Origin: a virus
DNA length: 29,002 bases
Reading direction: 5' to 3' (one strand)
IMG/VR virus record: IMGVR_UViG_3300035189_000012
Coordinates: 1 to 29,002 of that record
Part shown: piece after piece, positions 23,329 to 29,002 of the stretch
Numbering within the stretch: position 1 is the first letter of the stretch
How the letters are laid out: each line of letters opens with the position of its first letter
Program-made: the position numbers and the translations under genes
Notes under the pieces: generated by a model
The model's database searches: none
What the model saw: the letters and a program-made list of their open reading frames with translations, nothing else
Told to the model about the DNA's origin: nothing

Positions 23329-24292
23329 TGCGCTCTCCCGACTGGCGCCTGGTCAGAACCAATTGAGCAGCCTGCTCAGCAGCGGAAAGGTTCGCCTCGG
23401 AGCGCTCCATCTGGCGGGCAGTGGTGCCGTTGATGCGCTGACCGGTCACCCACTGGGTGTGGTAGCTCTCGGCGTTGACCAGCAGCTCGTTGAGGCTGTG
23501 GCATTTGCGCAGAACAGCGGCATCGCTGGTTTTCAGGTAATGGGCGGCTACGTGGTGGGCGACATCAGCACCGAGGCGGTCGACCAGTTGGCCGAGCTGG
23601 CCACCAACCTTGGCGTTCCACACCGGCCAGGCGCTGTAGCGTTTGCGGTAAGCCATGGCGTAGTTCGCCCAAGCCTTGAAGGTTTTGCAGGTCTGGTCTT
23701 TGGGGCCAGGCATGTCCGCGGGGATCTCAACCCGTGGAGTGTCGGCGCGATCCACCACCAGGACCAAGCCGTAGGACTGAGCCGGCTTGCCGGTGGCGTC
23801 CTGCAAGTCCTGACTGGTGTCCTGATCTGTATCCTGATGATTGGTATCCTGATTTGTCGGAGATTTTTCCGACCCTTGCTCGGAGATTTTTCCGACCATG
23901 CTCGGATTTTTTTCCGAGGTAGATCGGATTTTTTTCCGACCCTTATTACTTGGTGGGGTCGGATATTTTTCCGACCCGTCCAGCTTCTGGTTCCACTCAA
24001 CGGCCTTCTCCGTCAGCCGAAAAAGCGTGATGTTCGAAGTGCTGGAAAGCTCAATCAAACCGGCCTCTTCCAGGGCCTTCAACATACGGTAAGCGGTGTC
24101 TGGCTTGTCGGTGAGCAGCGGTAGCTCCTCGATGATCTTGGCCTTGCTCAGCGCGAAGAAGATCCCGTCATCGGTCTTGATTGGCTTGGTCCAACTCGGG
24201 CAGCCATAGACAAAGGCGAACAGCAGGGCCTGCTGAGAATTCAACCCCCACTCCAACGCTTTCACCTGGTTAATCGTGACGGTGTATTGCAT
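23315..24292 (-). CDS. Replication initiator, lambda O-like, with internal origin
   Basis: 325 aa. Residues 1-105 form a winged-helix domain (QALLFAFVYGCPSWTK, DTAYRMLKALEEAGLIEL), as in O-type initiators. Residues about 105-165 are low complexity with repeated S/EK and QDT units, because the DNA there holds the iterons. A second helical domain follows (TFKAWANYAMAYRKRYSAWPVWNAKVGGQL), which probably contacts the helicase or its loader. The start is one base after the stop of the 70-aa gene, so translation is coupled. Confidence 0.85.
   Translation of the reverse strand: MQYTVTINQVKALEWGLNSQQALLFAFVYGCPSWTKPIKTDDGIFFALSKAKIIEELPLLTDKPDTAYRMLKALEEAGLIELSSTSNITLFRLTEKAVEWNQKLDGSEKYPTPPSNKGRKKIRSTSEKNPSMVGKISEQGSEKSPTNQDTNHQDTDQDTSQDLQDATGKPAQSYGLVLVVDRADTPRVEIPADMPGPKDQTCKTFKAWANYAMAYRKRYSAWPVWNAKVGGQLGQLVDRLGADVAHHVAAHYLKTSDAAVLRKCHSLNELLVNAESYHTQWVTGQRINGTTARQMERSEANLSAAEQAAQLVLTRRQSGERNEYL
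23808..23974. repeat. Iterons of the putative phage replication origin
   Basis: Five 16-bp units of TCGGA-N-N-TTTTTCCGA type lie at 23857, 23880, 23902, 23924 and 23959. Each is a near palindrome with TCGG/CCGA ends and an AT core. The first four are spaced 22-23 bases apart, about two helix turns. A second set of four TCCTGA direct repeats at 23808, 23820, 23832 and 23847 lies beside them at 12-15-base spacing. Both sit inside the initiator gene, as in lambda ori. Confidence 0.85.
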
Positions 24293-24293
24293 G

Positions 24294-24506
24294 TCAGGCG
24301 TTCCCGGCCATTGCCGTAATCATGCGGAGGCGACCCACGTACCAATGTGATGAACCTGACTCGCTAATGCTGTCGTCAATAAAACAGATCGGGGGGGCGT
24401 ATAAATTGAATGGGGTAACCGGTTTGATCCGCGCCACGTTTTCTGAGATCGCAAAACGTGGCGCGTGACTGTTCGGGGTATTGCTTGAAATGGCTTGGCT
24501 CTGCAT
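24294..24506 (-). CDS. Small early protein of unknown function
   Basis: 70 aa (MQSQAISSNTPNSHAPRF...), with GAGAGG seven bases before ATG 24506 and the initiator start one base past its stop. No domain is recognised. The codons for SHAPRFAISENVARIKP hold the second copy of the CGCGCCACG hairpin, so protein and nucleic acid constraints overlap here. An alternative 100-aa frame over the same DNA (24320-24622) is Arg-rich and looks like a shadow. Confidence 0.65.
   Translation of the reverse strand: MQSQAISSNTPNSHAPRFAISENVARIKPVTPFNLYAPPICFIDDSISESGSSHWYVGRLRMITAMAGNA
24430..24465. repeat. CGCGCCACG inverted repeat, copy B
   Basis: CGCGCCACGTTTT (24430-24442) and AAAACGTGGCGCG (24453-24465) form a perfect 13-bp stem around 10 bases. 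It lies in the early operon downstream of cro, within the 70-aa gene. Both arms match copy A at 18468-18504. Confidence 0.8.
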
Positions 24507-24531
24507 AATTGGGCCTCTCTAGTTTTGCGAA

Positions 24532-24696
24532 TCAGCCGACCTGCCCGTCGGCTTTTTTGTGCCTGAAATTCGGCGCTTGATGCGCGGGCTTCCCGCCCTC
24601 TCCTTCCATATCTCCCATCCAAAAATCCACTGGATGAATCACCAGCGACCTTGGGCTTCTTTCTGCGCAGACCGGATAGGCCGATACTGGCTTCAT
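24532..24696 (-). CDS. Possible small early protein, 54 aa
   Basis: An ATG-started frame (MKPVSAYPVCAERS...) ends at TGA 24532-24534 and fills the cro to 70-aa gap, where lambda has cII. I see no good ribosome site. Its last codons (HKKADGQVG) run through the hairpin and A-run of the plus-strand terminator. It does not look like CII. It may be a real small gene or chance; I rate it low. Confidence 0.3.
   Translation of the reverse strand: MKPVSAYPVCAERSPRSLVIHPVDFWMGDMEGEGGKPAHQAPNFRHKKADGQVG
24534..24558 (+). terminator. Strong plus-strand terminator antisense to the early operon
   Basis: GCCGAC (24535-24540) and GTCGGC (24547-24552) pair around 6 bases, followed by six T. It would end RNA made on the plus strand from about 24.4 kb. 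Nothing annotated on the plus strand lies upstream for kilobases, so it suggests an unseen short antisense transcript. Confidence 0.72.
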
Positions 24697-24719
24697 GGAT
24701 CGGCGGGCGGATTCGCCAG

Positions 24720-24926
24720 TTACGCTGCCTGCTTTTTTGTCTGGTTCTGCGATGGAAACGGCCTAACTTCTTCGGCTTCGCATCGCCCGTCCGGATAAGG
24801 CGTGACGTAAATATCGCGCCCTACTCTTATCGCCTTGCTAAGCGCGCCCTGCGTCATTTTCAGCAGGGCGGCTGCGTCGCACTGCCCGAGACAGTGAGCA
24901 AAATCAGTAATGTGAATTCGGTTCAT
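24720..24926 (-). CDS. cro: Cro repressor
   Basis: 68 aa. It aligns along its length with lambda Cro in pattern: ITDFAHCLGQCDAAALLKMTQGALSKAIRVGRDIYVTPYPDG (shown here as the helix-turn-helix AALLKMTQGALSKAI), then the strand part RDIYVTPYPDG and EEVRPFPS near the end. It binds the operators between itself and cI and favours lytic growth. GGAG lies before ATG 24926. It is divergent from cI, as expected. Confidence 0.92.
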   Translation of the reverse strand: MNRIHITDFAHCLGQCDAAALLKMTQGALSKAIRVGRDIYVTPYPDGRCEAEEVRPFPSQNQTKKQAA

Positions 24927-24956
24927 GGGAGAGCTCTCCGCGGTTCTTTATGCAGA

Positions 24957-24985
24957 ATATTACCTATGGCATTTTTGAAAGTAAA
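24957..24985 (-). promoter_or_regulatory. Early promoter PR for cro
   Basis: TTTACT (24980-24985), a 17-base spacer, and TAATAT (24957-24962) on the minus strand. The -10 lies in the cro-proximal operator and the -35 touches the middle operator, so repressor bound there would block it, as in lambda. Confidence 0.6.
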
Positions 24986-25023
24986 TGCCTATGGCATTTG
25001 TGGCGATATTACCGATGGGAATA
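24958..25023. promoter_or_regulatory. Triple operator between cro and cI
   Basis: Three 17-bp sites share the xATTxCC-TAT/GAT-GGxATx form: 24958-24974, 24983-24999 (a perfect palindrome) and 25007-25023. Their centres are 25 and 24 bases apart. The middle site is the best match and probably the strongest for at least one of the two repressors. This is the lambda OR arrangement in mirror image. Confidence 0.82.
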
Positions 25024-25033
25024 CGATTCGGGG

Positions 25034-25804
25034 ATGAGCAAAAAGCCCTTACCGCAAGACAAGAAAGATGAGTGCCTTCGACTGAAGGCCATCTTCAATT
25101 CGAAAAAAAATGAGCTTGGGTTGACCCAGGAGAAGCTTGCACACGCTCTGGAAATGAACCAGAGCTCGGTGAGCCACTACCTCAATGGCGTCAATCCTCT
25201 CAATTCATCTGTTGCTGCCTCATTCGCGAACATATTGAAAGTGGATGTCCGCGAGTTCAGCGAACGGCTAGCTGATGAGATGTCAAAAATTGCACAAGCC
25301 ATAGGATCGAGCGGTGCCAAGGAAAGCAATGTGATTGCAATTGATTCACGCAGGAAAACTCCAGACTCAAGCTTCGTCACCATCCCCCACCTAGACATCA
25401 TTGGCTCCATGGGAGGCGGTCGTACACCGCCGGAACACCATGTTGAAGTGATACGGGACATGACGGTCCACTTGGACTGGTTGCGCACCCAAGGCCTGAG
25501 CTATTCGAAGCTGGAAAACCTGGCAATCATCACCGGCGACGGCGACAGCATGTCCCCCACGTTCAGCGACGGCGACTCACTGCTCGTTGACCGCGGGATC
25601 ACTGAAATCCGCACCGATGCCGTCTATGTGTTCACCCTGGATGGAGACCTTTTCATCAAGCGGCTTCAGCGCATGACCGGCGGATCGCTTCGGATGATCT
25701 CCGACAACTCTGCCTACCCGCCAATCATGATTGAGGGGGCTGAGCTCGAGAAAGTGCACATTCAGGCAAGAGTGCTCCTAGTGTGGAACGCACGGAAGCT
25801 GTAG
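25034..25804 (+). CDS. CI-type repressor with S24 (LexA-like) peptidase domain
   Basis: 256 aa from ATG 25034; an upstream start at 24950 would place the operators inside the gene and is rejected. The N-terminal helix-turn-helix is at about 15-70 (LGLTQEKLAHALEMNQSSVSHYLNG). The C-terminal S24 domain has Ser172 in GDSMSPT and Lys209 in FIKRLQR, the self-cleavage pair. The linker has IIGSMGGG at 122-129, not the Ala-Gly site of lambda CI. It keeps the prophage silent by binding the three operators, and RecA-driven cleavage would induce it. Confidence 0.92.
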   Translation: MSKKPLPQDKKDECLRLKAIFNSKKNELGLTQEKLAHALEMNQSSVSHYLNGVNPLNSSVAASFANILKVDVREFSERLADEMSKIAQAIGSSGAKESNVIAIDSRRKTPDSSFVTIPHLDIIGSMGGGRTPPEHHVEVIRDMTVHLDWLRTQGLSYSKLENLAIITGDGDSMSPTFSDGDSLLVDRGITEIRTDAVYVFTLDGDLFIKRLQRMTGGSLRMISDNSAYPPIMIEGAELEKVHIQARVLLVWNARKL

Positions 25805-25845
25805 GAGCTGTCAGGCATCACATCCAAGGATATGGACAAATAAGC

Positions 25846-26421
25846 ATGAGATTTCAAAAGCGGATTCAGATACTGCCGTGGGTTTGGCTGAACATCAGCA
25901 AGTCTGGCTTCAGCTTTTCATTCGGCCCGCCAGGGCTAAGCGTCAATCTCGGCAAAAAAGGAACCAAGATTACCGCCGGCGTGCCCGGCACGGGGCTGTC
26001 AGCAAGTCATATGTTTAAGCATGAGCTGACCAACGACCAAGGGCGCGATGAAGCTCATGCAAGAGCCTTGGCAAATGCAGACCAGACAATCGCCGAAATT
26101 GACGTGTTGCTTGCCGAGTGTCGCTTCGCCGGATGGCTGGAGAACTACCTGGATCAGGACAGTTATGCAGCGGATCCAATGTACGGCAGAGCCGTAATTG
26201 CAACCCTCACGGGAAATCACCTAAGCCCGGCCTATGTCGCCAACCATCTGAAAGTTAACGTGGCTCGCGGTAAAATGCTGGTCGGACTGATGGCGGCCGA
26301 TGGAATTGTTCCAGAAGAACAAGGCTCGATCACCCCAAAGTCGACTTTGGATATAACCGCGCTCAAAGAGGCATTCGATAGATATGAGCGAGAGTCAGGC
26401 GAATGGCCGTCTACGCACTGA
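25846..26421 (+). CDS. DUF4236 protein with C-terminal FtsK-gamma-like winged helix
   Basis: 191 aa from ATG 25846. Residues 1-55 are DUF4236 (MRFQKRIQILPWVWLNIS, FGPPGLSVNLGKKGTK, GTGLSA). A helical linker follows. Residues about 110-157 (DPMYGRAVIATLTGNHLSPA, then HLKVNVARGKMLVGLMAADGIV) align well with the DNA-binding gamma domain of FtsK. FtsK gamma reads KOPS and activates XerCD. The gene lies 42 bases after cI on the same strand, so it may be expressed from the lysogen. Its function is unknown; DNA binding is inferred. Confidence 0.8.
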   Translation: MRFQKRIQILPWVWLNISKSGFSFSFGPPGLSVNLGKKGTKITAGVPGTGLSASHMFKHELTNDQGRDEAHARALANADQTIAEIDVLLAECRFAGWLENYLDQDSYAADPMYGRAVIATLTGNHLSPAYVANHLKVNVARGKMLVGLMAADGIVPEEQGSITPKSTLDITALKEAFDRYERESGEWPSTH

Positions 26422-26555
26422 CCGCTGAGGCGGACGCCGCTCAAGCCGTCGTGGCAGGGCAAGCTGAAAGGGTATGCGGATGAGGTGAAGTCGGGAAGGA
26501 TTGTATGGAGCAAGCCTAGATGGGTGCTGCACTTCTATATTCATTCGCGTATATA

Positions 26556-26582
26556 GGTTGAGGCGCAAAAAGCGCCCCAACC
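26556..26582. terminator. Hairpin between convergent genes
   Basis: GGTTGAGGCGC and GCGCCCCAACC pair with one mismatch around AAAAA. It lies between the plus-strand DUF4236 gene and the minus-strand XRE-ImmA gene. There is no trailing T-run on either side, so termination is only likely, not clear. Confidence 0.4.
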
Positions 26583-26595
26583 CCAGGACTGGCAC

Positions 26596-27783
26596 TTACC
26601 CTTTCTTCTTAAACTCGAATATATTAGAACGAGAATCGTCTTGGGCGCTCTTAAGCGTAGGAAGAGGATTGTTAATTATTTTTGGCTGAAAAGCGAGAAA
26701 ACCGTCAGCCAAGCCACATAGCTGCTCAACATCTTTTACAGGCATCATCAGATCGCGAACTATTGAAACCTTTGTTTTTATTTTCGCATCCAGAAGGGCA
26801 TTTATTGCCCTCGGCATTAATCGAACGCTCTCTAACTGAGAGTCGTTGTCGAGCGGCTCTCCCTTCATCCATCCACGTGCTGAATAGCTTTTCCTAAGTC
26901 TTAAAGCCTCTTGCTCACCAATCAACAACATCTTTTCCGCTCTATAAATGATTGCCGCAACAGAAACATTCCAGCGGCGCTTCAATGAAAGCAAATTTTC
27001 TAAAGATGGATATCTTGGAAGCTCTATAGACAGAAGTTCCTCAGGAAGCAACAAGCAACTCGCAAAATAGTTTGCCTGCTTTTCAATTTCTTTGAGGTGC
27101 AAAATATCAAATGTCTTGATATTCTTGTGAAGAACCACATGCCCTATCTCATGTGCAAGATCGAATCTAGAGCGATAGTAATTACTCTTGTCATTCGAAA
27201 GCAAAATGAACGGTCTTTTTTGGGACTCATCCCACTGAGATAGTCCGTCCATTTTTGTATTACCTTGATGGACATGCGCACAAATTATCCCCGCCCCTTC
27301 TGCTGCCATGGAAAGATCGGCAATTGGCCCTAAACCAAGCCCCCACATCTCCCGGCACTTTAATGCGGTCCTCGCTATTTCTGGAAAATCAAGCTCTCGA
27401 TGATCAGTGATTTCGTGGGTAGGCAGATTCAATTCTGGCCAATCAAGCCAAGTGGAAAGATACCCTGCAATTTCCTGCAACCAATCCATCTTTGTACCAG
27501 CTTTGCCACGCAGATCACCGCTTGTACTAGCCAATGTCCTATAGAAAACGGGCGATGGCGGCTTGCTTGAGGTCGGACGAGTAAACCAGGCTACTGGAAA
27601 ACCGAGTACAAAAGAGATGCTTTCGAGAGCCTCTGACTCGGGAGCGCTCTCCCCTTTCTCCCATCGAGAAATAGAAGACGAGGATTTTCCGATGCGTTCG
27701 CTCAACTCAAGCCTGGTCAGTGACGCCAGTACTCGAGCCTGGGTGAGGCGAGCAGGGACAAAGCCCGAAACTCCAACTCTCAT
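26596..27783 (-). CDS. XRE-ImmA/IrrE metallopeptidase fusion
   Basis: 395 aa. Residues about 10-65 are an XRE helix-turn-helix (LTRLELSERIGKSSSSISRWEKG). The ImmA/IrrE (COG2856) domain spans about 150-300 with zinc motif HEIGH at 211-215 and downstream EKQANYFASCLLLP. A C-terminal helical tail follows. ImmA cuts phage repressors in ICEBs1, and IrrE cuts DdrO in Deinococcus; this is the same enzyme class. It overlaps the upstream gene by ATGA. The DNA is more AT-rich than the phage core. Confidence 0.9.
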   Translation of the reverse strand: MRVGVSGFVPARLTQARVLASLTRLELSERIGKSSSSISRWEKGESAPESEALESISFVLGFPVAWFTRPTSSKPPSPVFYRTLASTSGDLRGKAGTKMDWLQEIAGYLSTWLDWPELNLPTHEITDHRELDFPEIARTALKCREMWGLGLGPIADLSMAAEGAGIICAHVHQGNTKMDGLSQWDESQKRPFILLSNDKSNYYRSRFDLAHEIGHVVLHKNIKTFDILHLKEIEKQANYFASCLLLPEELLSIELPRYPSLENLLSLKRRWNVSVAAIIYRAEKMLLIGEQEALRLRKSYSARGWMKGEPLDNDSQLESVRLMPRAINALLDAKIKTKVSIVRDLMMPVKDVEQLCGLADGFLAFQPKIINNPLPTLKSAQDDSRSNIFEFKKKG

Positions 27784-28475
27784 GATTTATCTCTGGATTC
27801 CGACGCTTCGATTTCGTTAATAACTTCTTTCAATCTAATTATCGCCTTATCTGTCGGAGCGACTGCCTCTTCTACAGCCGGGATATCGGAATACTTCATA
27901 AGGACTTTCGAACATGGCTGAAGATAGTGCCATCCTGATAGGTCGCTATAAGGAACGCCGACTTGAAGGTCTAACATACGATCTTGATCGAGATTTTGCT
28001 TAGGATTTACATTGACCAAAAGCAAGCCAAGTGTACTTGAAGGAAGCATATGCACAGTCGGAGAAAATAAGTCGTGCGTCACTCCCTCCAGCCTTGCATT
28101 CAATGCGGCAATCAAAGCTCGATGTTTAGCCCCTCTAGGTAAGGAACTGCCTTGATTCACACCAATTCGACCAAGCTGCAGAGGTCCGGATCTTAGCACA
28201 ACGTAGTTTTCACCCGAGTTATCTGCCTTTAGATCTAGCACTTCGAGGCCTGACGACTCAGCAATGCTTCGCATGGTCGAGCTAAGCTTGTAGTGCCGGG
28301 CCTGAGGCAGGGCCCTAACGAGCTCATGCTTATGAAGCTGCAAACGCACGGTCATAGTGTCATACGCCATACCATATGCCGCATGCAGATCGTCCAGAGC
28401 CCTCACCCAAAAATCTCTCGGGAAGTGAGCCACCAACAAGCTTTCAACCTCTTCCTGAATATCAATTTTGGCCAT
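27780..28475 (-). CDS. Unknown protein coupled to XRE-ImmA
   Basis: 231 aa. No family recognised. The N-terminal part is acidic and helical (MAKIDIQEEVESLLVAHFPRDFW). The middle has strand-like segments (NYVVLRSGPLQLGRIGVNQG) and LLLVNVNPKQNLDQDRMLDLQVG. It ends in a charged helix. It is the first gene of a two-gene unit and overlaps the metallopeptidase, so it is probably its partner: substrate, antitoxin or toxin, all inferred. The region has its own promoter and reduced G+C. Confidence 0.7.
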   Translation of the reverse strand: MAKIDIQEEVESLLVAHFPRDFWVRALDDLHAAYGMAYDTMTVRLQLHKHELVRALPQARHYKLSSTMRSIAESSGLEVLDLKADNSGENYVVLRSGPLQLGRIGVNQGSSLPRGAKHRALIAALNARLEGVTHDLFSPTVHMLPSSTLGLLLVNVNPKQNLDQDRMLDLQVGVPYSDLSGWHYLQPCSKVLMKYSDIPAVEEAVAPTDKAIIRLKEVINEIEASESRDKS

Positions 28476-28528
28476 ATTTTGATCAATTCCCGCAATCTGG
28501 ATTTTTGTGATTTTTTCACCGTTAATCG

Positions 28529-28556
28529 ATCATAGCACGCCCCAACGCAGCGACAA
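28529..28556 (-). promoter_or_regulatory. Sigma70-type promoter of the XRE-ImmA operon
   Basis: TTGTCG (28551-28556), 16 bases, then TATGAT (28529-28534) on the minus strand. The leader of about 45 bases holds a short GTGA-N5-TCAC repeat at 28507-28519 that could be an operator for the XRE domain. Confidence 0.55.
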
Positions 28557-28875
28557 GTCGTCACCCAAAATTTTCGTTCCTGCAAGGGGATCCCCGGCCC
28601 AGTGGCGAGCTTTTCGCTCCTGCGTCAGTCCCAATGTCGCTTGCTGACAAACAGCAGCCGATTACGACACGTTCTGGCTTTCCGCTACCGACCGTCTGGT
28701 TACTGCCCTACACTCAGACCAGCTGACGGATCAGCGCCCCCCTCTTGAAATAGCCCGGCCCCGTGCCGGGCTTTTCGTCTCTGCCCTTCCCTCCTGCTAC
28801 GCTTTCCATTCCCCGACTGGAATTGAAGCCATGCCCCACCTCGAACACCCTCTTCCCGATGTCCTTGAGCGTATG
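28557..28875. other. Intergenic stretch with a possible cut-off gene start
   Basis: No full gene is seen. It holds the terminator at 28752-28775. After it, a plus-strand ATG at 28831 (MPHLEHPLPDVLER), with GGAATTGAAG upstream, opens a frame that soon enters the IS-like end, so it may be a gene broken by that element. I cannot name it. No attachment site or tRNA is recognised here. Confidence 0.35.
28752..28775 (+). terminator. Intrinsic terminator near the right edge
   Basis: AGCCCGGC and GCCGGGCT form an 8-bp perfect stem with a 5-base loop, then TTTT on the plus strand. No plus-strand gene is seen just upstream. Confidence 0.65.
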
Positions 28876-29002
28876 TGTCAACACCGGTTGAAAACTGACC
28901 CACCCTACCGAAGTAAAACTGATCCACCCCGGCGGTGATTTGAGTCTGTTTATGGTCGTGGCGAGGCCGTTTCTCGCGGTACCACCTGACCCGATTTCAG
29001 CT
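28876..29002. mobile_element. Probable end of an IS21-family-like insertion sequence, cut by the window
   Basis: From TGTCAACACCGG the sequence has two close repeats, AAAACTGACCCACC and AAAACTGATCCACC, about 30 bases apart. A TG start and repeated AAAACTGAYCCACC units are typical of IS21-family ends. No istA/istB is visible because the window stops. The other end and any target duplication lie outside. Confidence 0.55.

Noticed and set aside
23857-23974. Possible CRISPR array
   Set aside because: Units are 16-bp AT-core palindromes at helical spacing with 6-19-base gaps inside a replication gene; no spacers of CRISPR size or cas genes.
24320-24622. 100-aa minus-strand frame over the 70-aa gene
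   Set aside because: Very Arg-rich, shifted relative to the gene that has a clear ribosome site and is coupled to the initiator.
24651-25037. 128-aa plus-strand frame across cro and the operators
   Set aside because: Antisense to a clear Cro gene and runs through the operator palindromes.
26422-26553. Open frame past the DUF4236-FtsK stop (WQGKLKGYADEVKSG...)
   Set aside because: About 43 codons after a stop with no start or ribosome site; no family recognised. Could be a gene remnant but cannot be supported.
28557-28875. tRNA or attachment site near the right edge
   Set aside because: I could not fold any tRNA cloverleaf, and no direct repeat with the left part of the window was seen; only a terminator and a short frame are visible.

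Overview
The window is most of a lambda-like siphovirus prophage in a Pseudomonas-type genome. The host call rests on overall protein style, the fairly high G+C of the phage core, the DUF4055 portal / DUF2280 small terminase / lambda-type tail combination and the crcB leader. It is an inference, not a database match. Nearly all phage genes lie on the minus strand, so the phage reads from right to left.

Layout in phage order. (1) Immunity, about 24.7-25.8 kb: cI on the plus strand and cro on the minus strand diverge around three 17-bp operators. (2) Early/replication, 20.2-24.7 kb: a possible 54-aa ORF, a 70-aa protein, an O-like initiator with five internal iterons (the likely origin), a protein in the lambda P position, a helix-turn-helix/coiled-coil protein, a DUF1367 protein, NinG, and a protein in the position of antiterminator Q. 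(3) Lysis and accessory, 17.4-20.1 kb: a plus-strand secreted Sel1-like gene, a holin-like gene and a second membrane protein, an HslV-like Ntn hydrolase, and a fluoride riboswitch driving crcB. (4) Packaging and head, 8.8-17.3 kb: phage metallopeptidase, TerS, TerL, portal (interrupted by an in-frame amber codon), minor head protein, scaffold, HeH-like protein missing no obvious part, major capsid protein, adaptor, a 60-aa AT-rich gene, head closure and gp10-like protein. (5) Tail, 0.6-8.2 kb: tail terminator, tail tube, G and G-T chaperones joined by a GGGAAAC frameshift site, tape measure, then M, L, K and I. The tail-tip gene J, expected directly after I, is absent. In its place are a non-coding gap and a membrane/secreted gene with its own promoter that runs off the left edge.

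Right of cI are a DUF4236 protein fused to an FtsK-gamma-like domain, then a less GC-rich two-gene minus-strand operon (XRE-ImmA/IrrE protein plus a 231-aa unknown) with its own promoter. A terminator follows, and then what looks like the end of an IS21-like element running off the right edge. No integrase, recombination arm, endolysin or tail fibre is visible, so both prophage ends lie outside the window or are lost.

The head-tail genes are tightly packed, often with ATGA overlaps. Several intrinsic terminators inside the late operon imply processive antitermination. The accessory genes (crcB, Sel1-like, 60-aa gene, left-edge gene, XRE-ImmA pair) carry their own promoters, terminators or opposite orientation and look like morons. 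The strongest second-look items are the amber-split portal, the HslV-like hydrolase, the riboswitch-crcB moron, the duplicated CGCGCCACG inverted repeat, the iteron origin and the XRE-ImmA pair.
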